Origin: Rhodospirillum sp.
Lineage (GTDB): Bacteria > Pseudomonadota > Alphaproteobacteria > Rhodospirillales > Rhodospirillaceae
DNA length: 64,000 nucleotides
Assembly: GCA_021741145.1 (NCBI GenBank)
Contig: JAIOYK010000008.1
Span: forward strand, 1 to 64,000
Direction of reading: 5' to 3'
Part shown: piece after piece, positions 56,359 to 63,957 of the stretch
Numbering within the stretch: the stretch's first letter is position 1
How the letters are laid out: the number at the start of each line of letters is the position of its first letter
Notes under the pieces: generated by a model
The model's input: only the letters and a program-made list of their open reading frames with translations
Databases searched by the model: none
What the model was told of the DNA's origin: nothing
Program-made: the position numbers and the translations under genes

Positions 56359-56948
56359 CCCCCTTCCGTCAGGTCGTCCTCGCTGTCCCGATCGCCCTGG
56401 TGCTGCTGGTCCCGGCCGCTCAGGCCCATCGCCTGAAGCTGTTCGCGACCATCGAGGGCACCGATATCGTCGGGCAGGCCTATTTCGGCGGGGGGAAATA
56501 TCCCCAGGGAATGACCATCACCGCCACCGATCCCCAGGGCCAACCCTTGGGCGAGGTTCTCACCGACTCCGAGGGGCGGTTTCGCTTGCCGATCACCCGG
56601 ACCGTCGATTACCTGCTGTCCGCCTCCACGACCGACGGCCATGCGGCCAAGGCCCACGTCCCGCTTGGGGAGCCAGAGGAGCCGACGACCGACAATGGGT
56701 ATCAAGGGAGCAAGGAACCGGCGCGGGCCACTGTCGAGTCGGCCGATTTGGATCGCTCCCTAACCAGGGCGCTCCGTCCCATGGAAGAACGGCTTCAGGC
56801 TCTGGAAGAGACCGTGGGCATCCGGGACATCCTGGGCGGGCTGGGGTATATCCTGGGCTTGTTCGGTTTGGCCGCTTGGTTCTCCGCCCGAAAAAAGGGG
56901 GCCAAGGGGGCCGCGGCGCCTCCGCCCCCTTTTATCGAAGCCCCCTAG
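56355..56948 (+). CDS. nikL: NikL-like accessory subunit of nickel/cobalt ECF transporter
   Basis: A 197-residue protein. The signal sequence ends AQA, and the mature chain starts HRLKLF, again an N-terminal His. A small beta-sandwich follows (GQAYFGGGKYPQGMTITATD), then a coiled coil and one C-terminal span (GLGYILGLFGLAAWFSA). This is the NikL architecture. It overlaps cbiM by ATGA. A tandem repeat array starts 9 bp after its stop codon. Confidence 0.85.
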   Translation: MTPFRQVVLAVPIALVLLVPAAQAHRLKLFATIEGTDIVGQAYFGGGKYPQGMTITATDPQGQPLGEVLTDSEGRFRLPITRTVDYLLSASTTDGHAAKAHVPLGEPEEPTTDNGYQGSKEPARATVESADLDRSLTRALRPMEERLQALEETVGIRDILGGLGYILGLFGLAAWFSARKKGAKGAAAPPPPFIEAP

Positions 56949-56956
56949 GGACCTGG

Positions 56957-57087
56957 ATGGGAAACATCCTTAATGTCCCGTATGGGAAACATCCTTAATG
57001 TCCCGTATGGGAAACATCCTTAATGTCCCGTATGGGAAACATCCTTAATGTCCCGTATGGGAAACATCCTTAATGTCCCGTATGGGA
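56957..57087. repeat. 25-bp tandem repeat, five copies and a partial
   Basis: Five identical units start at 56957, 56982, 57007, 57032 and 57057, and a partial ATGGGA follows at 57082. Each unit runs from ATGGGAAACATCC to GTCCCGT and holds a short inverted repeat (ACAT...ATGT, GGG...CCC), so each can form a small hairpin. The array lies tail-to-tail between nikL and the zinc-finger gene. Part of the last unit encodes that gene's final residues and its TAA stop. Exact identity points to recent slippage or unequal exchange. Confidence 0.95.
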
Positions 57088-57270
57088 CAAGGCCTTTTCC
57101 GTCGCTTCATACTTGCGGCTGCAGTAGGGACAAACCACATAGCCGGTTTCTGGCTTGATGTGCAGGTAGACCGTCGGATGGCCCAACCCCCCGTCTCCGC
57201 CATCGCAGGCGACATCCAGGGAATCGGACGACAGGGTTTCGGTGACGGGAAAAGTGGGAACGTGGGACAT
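57070..57270 (-). CDS. zf-CHCC zinc-finger domain protein
   Basis: A 66-residue protein matching the NDUFS6/zf-CHCC family. The likely ligands are Cys22 (VACDGG), His31 (LGHPTVYL), Cys47 and Cys50 (VVCPYCSRKY). Bacterial members are small and often near respiratory-chain genes; their role may be as a complex I assembly or metal protein. GGAG precedes the start. The terminal SHTGH and the stop codon fall in the tandem repeat array, so repeat-number changes could alter the 3' end only beyond the stop. Confidence 0.88.
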   Translation of the reverse strand: MSHVPTFPVTETLSSDSLDVACDGGDGGLGHPTVYLHIKPETGYVVCPYCSRKYEATEKALSHTGH

Positions 57271-57467
57271 CGGATCTCCAATCGTGACCGGTGCGCGCCC
57301 GCGTTTCATACCCCATATGAAGGTCGAGCCCCATATGAGACCCGGGCGGCGGTGTCCGGGGCTTCCACCCCGACCGCGCCGGATGATACCCATTGGCGCA
57401 TCGCGCGCAATCCCTAAAGGCACCCGATGCGCCCCCATAGAGACACCAAAAGGGACATTCCCCTTCC

Positions 57468-58475
57468 ATGACAGCTCCGATGACTGCTTCCCCCTCTCCC
57501 GTGATGATCCCGGCCAATGCCAGGACCGACCCGGCTTTCCCCGACAACGCCATCGTGATCGAGGGCCTGACCAAGGTCTATGGGGGCAAGAAAACCGCCC
57601 TGAAAGACATCAACCTGACCATTCCCCGAGGTCGGTTTTTCGGCCTGCTCGGTCCCAACGGCGCGGGCAAGTCAACCCTGATCAATATCCTCGCCGGACT
57701 GGTGAAAAAAACCAGTGGCCGGGTATCCATTTGGGACAACGACATTGACCTCGAGGAGCGAAATGCCCGCTGCGCCATCGGCGTTGTCCCCCAGGAGCTC
57801 AACCTGGATCCCTTTTTCTCCCCGCGCGAAGCCCTGGAGGTCCAGGCGGGCATGTACGGCGTGCCCAAGGGCGAGCGGCGGACCATGGAGATCCTCGACG
57901 CCGTCGGTCTGGCCGATAAGGCCGACGCCTATGCCCGCACCCTATCCGGCGGTATGCGGCGGCGGCTGCTGGTGGCCAAGGCCATGGTTCACACTCCCCC
58001 CATTCTGGTGTTGGACGAGCCGACCGCGGGCGTGGACATCGAATTGCGCAAACAGCTTTGGGACTACGTCCGGTCCCTGAACACCATGGGCACGACGGTG
58101 GTTCTGACCACCCATTACCTGGAGGAAGCCCAGGAGTTATGCGACGAGATCGCCATCATCAACGAGGGCGCGTTGGTCGCCTGTGAACCCACGACAACCC
58201 TGTTGCACCGACTGGACAGCAAAAGCCTGTCCATCCAGGTCACGGAGCACCTGGACTCCCTGCCGCCCGCATTGGCGGCCCTGGGCGCGGAGATCCGCGA
58301 TTCCCATCACCTGTACCTGTCCTATAAGCCCAGCCACACCCAGATCGACCGGATCCTCGCCGCGGTCCGGGGCGCCGGACTGACCATCAACGACCTGACC
58401 ACAGAGGAAACCGACCTGGAAGACATCTTCCTTCAGCTCACCTCCAAGAACCGGGCGGGGTCGATCTCTCCGTGA
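57468..58475 (+). CDS. ABC-2 type transporter ATP-binding protein
   Basis: A 335-residue ATPase. Walker A is GLLGPNGAGKSTLINILAG (GPNGAGKS at about 62-69), the signature LSGGMRRRLLVAKAMVH begins at about 159, and Walker B is ILVLDEPTAG. The C-terminal extension of about 75 residues matches the YadG/CcmA/NatA-like ABC-2 exporters. Its stop overlaps the following hydrolase start, but no membrane permease gene is adjacent. That is unusual, as such ATPases are normally next to their permease. The first 25 residues are weakly conserved, so the true start could be later. Confidence 0.9.
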   Translation: MTAPMTASPSPVMIPANARTDPAFPDNAIVIEGLTKVYGGKKTALKDINLTIPRGRFFGLLGPNGAGKSTLINILAGLVKKTSGRVSIWDNDIDLEERNARCAIGVVPQELNLDPFFSPREALEVQAGMYGVPKGERRTMEILDAVGLADKADAYARTLSGGMRRRLLVAKAMVHTPPILVLDEPTAGVDIELRKQLWDYVRSLNTMGTTVVLTTHYLEEAQELCDEIAIINEGALVACEPTTTLLHRLDSKSLSIQVTEHLDSLPPALAALGAEIRDSHHLYLSYKPSHTQIDRILAAVRGAGLTINDLTTEETDLEDIFLQLTSKNRAGSISP

Positions 58476-59656
58476 CGGTCCTGGCTCGATTTTCCGCCCT
58501 GAGGGTCTTGCTGCTCGCCGTCTCGACCCTCCAGCTTGCTTGCGCGGGTCCGGGCGGAAACCGAGCCCCCGCCCTGGCCAGGGCCGTTTCCCCGTCGGAA
58601 GGTGGCCCTCCCATGATAACGACCGATAGCCTGACCCTTGCCAATGGGACGCGGTTGCCCCTACGGGCTTGGCTCCCCACGGAGACCCCGCCCAAAGGGG
58701 TCCTGCTCGCCTTGCATGGCTTCAACGACCACGCCGGAGCCTATGAGGTGACCGGTCCAGCCTTGGCGGCCCGGGGCTGGGCGGTTTATGCCCCGGACCA
58801 ACGAGGTTTCGGGCGCACCGTCGAACGGGGTCGCTGGGTCGGGGTGGATGCCCTGGTCGACGATATCCGGTCCGCCCTGGCCCTGCTGGCCGAAACCTAT
58901 CCCGATCGTCCCCTCTATTTAATGGGGGAAAGCATGGGCGGCGGATTGGCCATCGCCAGCCTGGCCGGCCCGGATCCGGGTGCCCGCGCCGCCGCGGCCT
59001 GGGTTTCCGGCGTCATCCTGTCCGCCCCCGCGGTCTGGGCGCGGGGGACCATGCCCTGGCACTACCGGGCGGCCCTCTGGCTGACGTCCCATCTGATGCC
59101 CTGGCTGCGGCTGACCGGTCAGGGGCTCGACCTCTACCCCAGCGACAATATCCCCCTTCTCCGCCGCATCAGCGTGGATCCCCTGTGGATCCGGGCCACC
59201 CGGACGGACGCCATGGCCGGGGTCTCCGATGTGATGGATCGCGCCCACGACCGGGCCGACGGCCTGACGGTTCCCAGTCTCATGCTCACCGGCTTGAACG
59301 ACCAGATCATCCCCGCGGGACCAACCCGCGATGTGGCCCGACGCCTGAGCGCCCAGGGACCCCAGCACCGACTGGCCGTCTATCCCGAAGGCTGGCACCT
59401 GCTCTCGCGCGGACTGGAGGGATCCGAGGTGATCGGCGACATCGCCGCCTGGCTGGAAGACCCCACCGCGCCCCTTCCGTCCGGTGCCGACGGGAACGCT
59501 CCGGCCTTCCTGTCCGGCGCCCTGGAATCCTCCGAGGAGCGGGGCGACCACCAATCGCCCTGGATCCGCTGGAACGCACTGTCGGAAAAGGCCCGCCAGG
59601 ACATCGAGGCGAAACAGCAAAAGCTGGAAGCCGCTCAGGCCTTGGACCACCCCTGA
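58472..59656 (+). CDS. Exported alpha/beta hydrolase (monoacylglycerol lipase-like)
   Basis: A 394-residue protein starting at a GTG that overlaps the ABC ATPase stop (GTGA). An N-terminal hydrophobic signal (VLLLAVSTLQLACAG) suggests export. The alpha/beta hydrolase fold has LLALHGFNDHAGAYE (oxyanion region), the nucleophile Ser154 in GESMGGG, an Asp in GLNDQIIPAG and a His in EGWHLLSRGLEG. This resembles monoacylglycerol lipase/lysophospholipase. A Cys after the signal gives only a poor lipobox. It may act on lipids linked to the ABC system; that is inference. Confidence 0.88.
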   Translation: MTVLARFSALRVLLLAVSTLQLACAGPGGNRAPALARAVSPSEGGPPMITTDSLTLANGTRLPLRAWLPTETPPKGVLLALHGFNDHAGAYEVTGPALAARGWAVYAPDQRGFGRTVERGRWVGVDALVDDIRSALALLAETYPDRPLYLMGESMGGGLAIASLAGPDPGARAAAAWVSGVILSAPAVWARGTMPWHYRAALWLTSHLMPWLRLTGQGLDLYPSDNIPLLRRISVDPLWIRATRTDAMAGVSDVMDRAHDRADGLTVPSLMLTGLNDQIIPAGPTRDVARRLSAQGPQHRLAVYPEGWHLLSRGLEGSEVIGDIAAWLEDPTAPLPSGADGNAPAFLSGALESSEERGDHQSPWIRWNALSEKARQDIEAKQQKLEAAQALDHP

Positions 59657-59925
59657 CGGATGAAAAGCACCAAGATCGCTGGGGGGACGGCGACCACCAA
59701 CAGGTGGCGCAGCCCCAACGTGATGGATTGGCCCAGAAGGATCACGTCCAGAAGCTCCATGATCGCGGCGACGGCCAGGACCACGCCCGCCGCCCACCAT
59801 TGGGACAGGCGCAGACGGAACACCGCCGTGGTCACCAGGAGGAGGGAAAAGCCGAAGAGAATGAGTCTGGCCTCTCCCCCCACGGGATACCAGCCAAGCA
59901 CCGTGTCCTTGATCATGCCATACAT
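59635..59925 (-). CDS. Small three-span membrane protein
   Basis: A 96-residue hydrophobic protein with spans near LILFGFSLLLVTTAVF, WWAAGVVLAVAAIMELLDVI and LLVVAVPPAILVLFI. The overall pattern recalls VanZ-like proteins, but it is too short to be sure. Its 3' end overlaps the hydrolase gene by 22 bp on the opposite strand. Function unknown. Confidence 0.6.
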   Translation of the reverse strand: MYGMIKDTVLGWYPVGGEARLILFGFSLLLVTTAVFRLRLSQWWAAGVVLAVAAIMELLDVILLGQSITLGLRHLLVVAVPPAILVLFIRQGWSKA

Positions 59926-59962
59926 GCGTCGTCCTCTCCCAAGAGCCTGAATCGGGGGGAGA

Positions 59963-60526
59963 TTACCCTTCTTCCGGCGCCCGGGGAACCGCCGGGAACA
60001 GGTCCAACACCCCTTTGGCCACGCCCTGGGCCGTCCCTTCGGCGCGCAGCAGATGGGCGGGACAGGTGGCGCAGTCGCTGGCCCCCAGGCCCGGCAGGGG
60101 AACGGAAACGCCCTCCATTCCCAGAACCCGGGCCAGCAGGGCGCATTCTTCCCCCCCGGGGAACACCAGGGCCCTTACGCTGGCCGCCCGGGTGGTCAGA
60201 TGATCCACATGCCAGCGGATCCCCTTCTCGGCGCGCATATGGCGCCCGACCCGGGCGCGGATCCCCCCGGGACCCCGGGCACTGCCGCAATAGAGATAAA
60301 GACCCCGGCGTAACGAGCCGCCGGGGCCGAGGCTCGGTGGAGCCGGCACGGAGACAGCCAAGCGGATCAACAGGATATAGGCCCCCTTGTCACCGGGCAG
60401 GGTTTCGGCCCGGCGGTGCCAGCGGAGGGCGAGTTCGTCCTCGGAAAGGCCTTTATCCGCACGCCTTTCGTCCCTAAATGGAAACAGGGGGCTTCCGGCC
60501 CCTTCCTTCTCCGTCTCCCCTGACAT
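59963..60526 (-). CDS. GIY-YIG (DUF123) domain protein
   Basis: A 187-residue protein with a DUF123-type GIY-YIG core: GAYILLIRLAV, then YLYCGSARGPGGIRARVGRH and IRWHVDHLTTRA. A Cys pair (SDCATCPAHLL) follows and may bind metal. Archaeal and bacterial relatives are sometimes fused to endonuclease III, suggesting a nucleic-acid role. I prefer the ATG at 60526, with GGGGA upstream; the GTG at 60541 would touch the divergent aldo/keto reductase start. Confidence 0.85.
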   Translation of the reverse strand: MSGETEKEGAGSPLFPFRDERRADKGLSEDELALRWHRRAETLPGDKGAYILLIRLAVSVPAPPSLGPGGSLRRGLYLYCGSARGPGGIRARVGRHMRAEKGIRWHVDHLTTRAASVRALVFPGGEECALLARVLGMEGVSVPLPGLGASDCATCPAHLLRAEGTAQGVAKGVLDLFPAVPRAPEEG

Positions 60527-60541
60527 TGGACATTTCCCCAC

Positions 60542-61588
60542 ATGGACCCGCGACCCCTCGGCCGAAGTGGCCTATCCGTGTCCGCCTTCGGCATGGGCAC
60601 CATGACCTTCGGCGAACAGAACACCCAGGACGAAGCCACCGCCATCCTTGATCTGGCGGCCGACCATGGCGTCACATTCCTCGACGCGGCCGAACTCTAT
60701 CCCATCCCTCCCAAACCCGAAACCCAGGGGGAGAGCGAACGGATCATCGGCCAATGGATGAAAGACCGGGGCAACCGGGATCGCATGGTGGTGGCCACCA
60801 AGGTGGTCGGTCCCACCGACGCCACTTATTTCCGCGAAGGCCCCATCCGCCTGGACGCCCACAACATCAATTTCGCGGTGGATCGGTCCCTGACCAACCT
60901 GGGGGTCGAGGCCATCGACCTCTATTACCTCCATTGGCCAGACCGGAAAGTGAACAACTTCGGCAAGCTCGACTATACCCACCGTCCGGAAGAAGAGGCC
61001 GAGGGCACCCCCCTGGAGGAATCCATCAAGGCCCTCGGCGCCCTGATCAAGGCGGGAAAGATCCGCGCCTGGGGCCTGTCCAACGAGACTCCCTGGGGGG
61101 TCATGCGGGCCATCGTCCTCTGCGACGCCATGGGCGTTCCCCGGCCCGCCGCCATCCAGAACCCCTATAACTTGCTGAACCGCACCTTCGAGGTCGGACT
61201 AGCGGAAGTCGCTCACCGGGAGGATGTCCCCCTGGTGGCCTATTCTCCCCTGGCCGGGGGCGTGCTATCGGGCAAATACGCGAACGGCGCCAAACCGGAA
61301 GGTGCCCGCCTGACCCTCTATCCCCAACGCTATACCCGCTACACCAAACCCCGGGTTGTCCCGGCGGCGGAAAGCTACGTGGCCCTGGCGCGGGAGTTGA
61401 GCGTGGCGCCGACCGCGCTCGCCCTGGCCTATGCCCTTTCCCGCCCCTTCGTGGCCAGCGCGCTGGTGGGCGCCACCTCCGTGGACCAGCTCACTGAAAG
61501 CCTGGGTGGCCTGACGCTCACCCTGTCGGAGGAGACCCTGGCGGCCATCGATGGCCTCCACGCGGACAATCCCAATCCGGCCCCCTGA
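60542..61588 (+). CDS. Aldo/keto reductase (Tas-like)
   Basis: A 348-residue NADP(H)-dependent aldo/keto reductase. The catalytic Asp/Tyr pair is in FLDAAELYPIP, Lys in MVVATKVVG and His in YYLHWPDR. The long insert with NNFGKLDYTHRPEEEAEGTP is typical of the Tas subgroup. The C-terminal cofactor-binding region includes ALVGATSVDQLTESLGG. Its substrate is unknown. It starts 15 bp from the divergent GIY-YIG gene, so the two must have overlapping promoters. Confidence 0.93.
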   Translation: MDPRPLGRSGLSVSAFGMGTMTFGEQNTQDEATAILDLAADHGVTFLDAAELYPIPPKPETQGESERIIGQWMKDRGNRDRMVVATKVVGPTDATYFREGPIRLDAHNINFAVDRSLTNLGVEAIDLYYLHWPDRKVNNFGKLDYTHRPEEEAEGTPLEESIKALGALIKAGKIRAWGLSNETPWGVMRAIVLCDAMGVPRPAAIQNPYNLLNRTFEVGLAEVAHREDVPLVAYSPLAGGVLSGKYANGAKPEGARLTLYPQRYTRYTKPRVVPAAESYVALARELSVAPTALALAYALSRPFVASALVGATSVDQLTESLGGLTLTLSEETLAAIDGLHADNPNPAP

Positions 61589-61637
61589 CCGGAACACGAA
61601 AGCTGTCCGCCGATCGAAAATGCTCAAGATGAGACGC

Positions 61638-61670
61638 AAAAATCCCCACCCCGGGGGGAATCCCCGGGGT
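61638..61670 (-). terminator. Rho-independent terminator of modA
   Basis: On the minus strand ACCCCGGGG and CCCCGGGGT form a 9-bp stem with a 5-nt loop, then GGGGATTTTTG. It lies 22 bp after the modA stop and on the plus strand also follows the aldo/keto reductase gene. Confidence 0.85.
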
Positions 61671-61691
61671 CGGGCGGCGGGAACGCGCGTC

Positions 61692-62498
61692 CTACTCGTT
61701 GACTTGGAATCCGTATTTCTCGAAGACGGCCTTGGACTCGGGAGCCTTCAGGTATTCCAGGAAGGCCCGGGCCGCGTCGTTATCCTGGGCCGCGATGATC
61801 GCGGCGGGATAGGTAATCTTCTTGTGAGAGCTTTCCGGGAACAGGGTCGTGACAACCACCCCATCGGACACCGCTGCGTCGGTGGAATAGACGATCCCCA
61901 AGGGCGTCTCGTTCCGCTCCACGAAGGACAGGGCCGCGCGCACGTCACTGGCCGGAGCCACCTTGTCCGAGACGGATTCCCAAAGACCCAGGTTGGTCAA
62001 GGCCTCCTTGGCATAGAGGCCCGCGGGCACATGCTCCGGATCACCCAGGGACAGGCGTCCTTCCCCCAACGCTCCGACCAGATCCGTTTGGGCGGAAATC
62101 TCGGTCAGAGAAGAGGGATTGCTCTTGGGGGAAATCAGCGCCAGACGGTTGCCCAGAAGATCCACGCGACTCCCCTCGACGACCAGACCGCGTTCCGCCA
62201 GATACTCCATCCACTTCCCATTCGCCGACAGGAAGATCCCGGCGGGAGCCCCCTGTTCGATTTGCTTGGCCAGTGTGGAGGACGAGGCGAAGGACGGCGT
62301 CGCCGAATGGACACCCTGGCCATTGAAGGCGGCGATGATATCGGTGATGGCGTTGGTGGTGGAAGCCGCTGCGAATACGGTGACCTCCCCGGCCCAGGCC
62401 GCGCCCGTGGTCCCGGTCAGGGGGGCCAGGGCAACCCCAAGCCCAACAACAGCCTGAATGATGGTCCGATTGGCGAAACGCGCGATGGAATACGTCAT
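61692..62498 (-). CDS. modA: Molybdate ABC transporter substrate-binding protein
   Basis: A 268-residue periplasmic protein. A signal peptide ends AWA before GEVTVFAAASTTNAITDII, whose AAAS segment binds the oxyanion. SFASSSTLAKQIEQGAPAGI and later PLGIVYSTDAAVSD are also conserved. GGGGGAAG precedes the start. Normally modB and modC follow, but the next feature downstream is a terminator and the convergent aldo/keto reductase. So this modA is an orphan in this window, though it may serve a transporter elsewhere. A tungstate-binding role is also possible. Confidence 0.93.
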   Translation of the reverse strand: MTYSIARFANRTIIQAVVGLGVALAPLTGTTGAAWAGEVTVFAAASTTNAITDIIAAFNGQGVHSATPSFASSSTLAKQIEQGAPAGIFLSANGKWMEYLAERGLVVEGSRVDLLGNRLALISPKSNPSSLTEISAQTDLVGALGEGRLSLGDPEHVPAGLYAKEALTNLGLWESVSDKVAPASDVRAALSFVERNETPLGIVYSTDAAVSDGVVVTTLFPESSHKKITYPAAIIAAQDNDAARAFLEYLKAPESKAVFEKYGFQVNE

Positions 62499-62820
62499 GG
62501 GTACTTCCCCCTAACCCGTTGAACGATGGAACGGACGCTTGATTCCCTCTTGTGCACATCCGTGCTTATGTCTGCTCGTATACAGGACTTCGATGAAGAC
62601 CGTCAATGGGTCAATGGATCGGGCCTCGCGCGCCCGCCAATCCACGCGCGGAGAAAAGTGAGGCGGGACAGGAGATAAAAATCAAGGAGGAGCCAACCCC
62701 TTACGCCGAGGCCATTCCCAAGGGCGGAAACCGACTGGTTGACCCGAGTCAATAAATTCGTCGAAGCCACCAAGAAGGGCGGCCGCCTCGCGGTCTTCGC
62801 CAAGATCAACGGCCTGACGC
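62499..62820. other. Intergenic region between modA and the ArsR gene
   Basis: The 322 bp hold the modA promoter region. CGTATACAGG near 62577 partly resembles a ModE half-site. From the TTG at 62739 a plus-strand frame reads VNKFVEATKKGGRLAVFAKI then NGLTPILAKKGVPLG, with a codon bias like the genes, but it lacks a ribosome-binding site and runs into the ArsR gene on the other strand. I cannot tell whether it is a small gene or remnant. Confidence 0.35.
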
Positions 62821-63603
62821 CTATCCTGGCGAAGAAGGGAGTCCCACTTGGGCCTCCCCACCCGGAGGCGAAAGACCCCCGTCCAGATAGGTCAACGTCC
62901 CCTGGACATCGCGACCCACACGGAAAACATCCTTGAACCCCTGTTCCCCCGCGCGGGTAAACGCAAGGGTCCGGCCACCCCCGACCCGAGTCACCCATCC
63001 CCGTTCCAGACTCCACCGCAACAGGTCGGCTCCCAACCGCCCCGCCAGGTGGTGACGGCGTTCACTCCAGTCCAGGCAAACCCGGCAGGCGGTCCGCCGT
63101 GACCCATTCGGGTCGGCGAACGACACGCCAAGAGCGACCATCATTCCTTTCCCCGCCTCGGTCACCATGGCCGCTCCATCGGTGAGAACGACCAGCGTCC
63201 GGGCCTGGAAACTATCCGCGAGCGCCACGGCCAATCGTCCAGCCATATGATCGTAACAGGTCCGGGCCATCCGTAGGGCCTGGTCCCGAGGCCCCGGAGG
63301 ACGGTACCGGGGAGGCCCTCCCGCGGCGATAACCGTCAGGGCCTCGACCGCTTGGGCGATCTCTTCCGATGCGATGCGGTGGTAGCGGTGGCGCCCTTGC
63401 TTTTCGACGGCCAGCAACCCCGCTCCCCGTAATTTGGCGAGATGGCCGCTGCAGGTCTGCGCGGTGACGCCGGCGATCTCCGCCAACTCCCCCGCGGTCA
63501 AGGCCTGTCCCCCCATCAGGGCGGCGACCATGTTGGCGCGGGCCGGATCTCCCAAAAGAGCGGCGATCTCGGCGATGGCGGAGCCGGAAGCGATGTTGTT
63601 CAT
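62821..63603 (-). CDS. ArsR-family regulator with a large C-terminal domain
   Basis: A 260-residue protein. The N-terminal winged helix is ArsR-like: LLGDPARANMVAALMGGQAL, then AGELAEIAGVTAQTCSGHLA and KLRGAGLLAVEKQGRHRYHR. The C-terminal 150 residues are not the usual short ArsR dimer helix. They carry ACRVCLDWSERRHHLAGRLG, with two Cys and two His that could bind metal. The length is double that of typical ArsR proteins. Its ligand is unknown. It lies between an orphan modA and a divergent DUF1127 gene. Confidence 0.87.
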   Translation of the reverse strand: MNNIASGSAIAEIAALLGDPARANMVAALMGGQALTAGELAEIAGVTAQTCSGHLAKLRGAGLLAVEKQGRHRYHRIASEEIAQAVEALTVIAAGGPPRYRPPGPRDQALRMARTCYDHMAGRLAVALADSFQARTLVVLTDGAAMVTEAGKGMMVALGVSFADPNGSRRTACRVCLDWSERRHHLAGRLGADLLRWSLERGWVTRVGGGRTLAFTRAGEQGFKDVFRVGRDVQGTLTYLDGGLSPPGGEAQVGLPSSPG

Positions 63604-63725
63604 GCCCGACAGCTTAAGCCGACGCGATCCTTCTGTCAGGCCCGATCCCTTCGGTCTCCGCCGAAGCATGTTCCGGGCCGAACAGGGTTCAATAGGGCGC
63701 TTCTCACCCCATCGGAGGTCCCGAC

Positions 63726-63908
63726 ATGTCCGCTTGCCCTCCCCTTGGCGCCCGTCTTCTCGGCTGGCTCCGGCGGGCCTTCTTGGATTGGCCCGAACGG
63801 CACCGGCAACGACGCCACCTAAGGGAATTGGACGACCGCGCCCTTCAAGACCTCGGTCTTGACCGACGGGCGGTCGATACCGAGGTCGATAAGCCGTTTT
63901 GGCGATAA
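63726..63908 (+). CDS. DUF1127 family small protein
   Basis: A 60-residue Arg-rich protein. RRHLRELDDRALQDLGLDRR is the YjiS-like DUF1127 motif. GGAGG sits 8 nt ahead of the ATG. DUF1127 proteins in alphaproteobacteria affect RNA turnover and phosphate or carbon metabolism. The upstream divergent gene is an ArsR regulator. A hairpin terminator follows 21 bp after the stop. Confidence 0.9.
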   Translation: MSACPPLGARLLGWLRRAFLDWPERHRQRRHLRELDDRALQDLGLDRRAVDTEVDKPFWR

Positions 63909-63929
63909 CCAGTCTGTCCTGGACGGAAA

Positions 63930-63957
63930 AAGGGCCGTCCCTTCCGGAACGGCCCTT
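63930..63957 (+). terminator. Hairpin after the DUF1127 gene
   Basis: AAGGGCCGT pairs with ACGGCCCTT (9 bp) across a 10-nt loop. An A-run precedes it and CCC follows, so it works best read from the opposite strand; it may serve both directions. Confidence 0.75.

Noticed and set aside
56957-57087. A CRISPR array
   Set aside because: The units abut without spacers, are only 25 bp and identical, and no cas genes are near.
57468-58475. The missing NikO/CbiO ATPase
   Set aside because: Its C-terminal extension and signature fit ABC-2 exporters, and it overlaps the hydrolase gene rather than the nickel genes.
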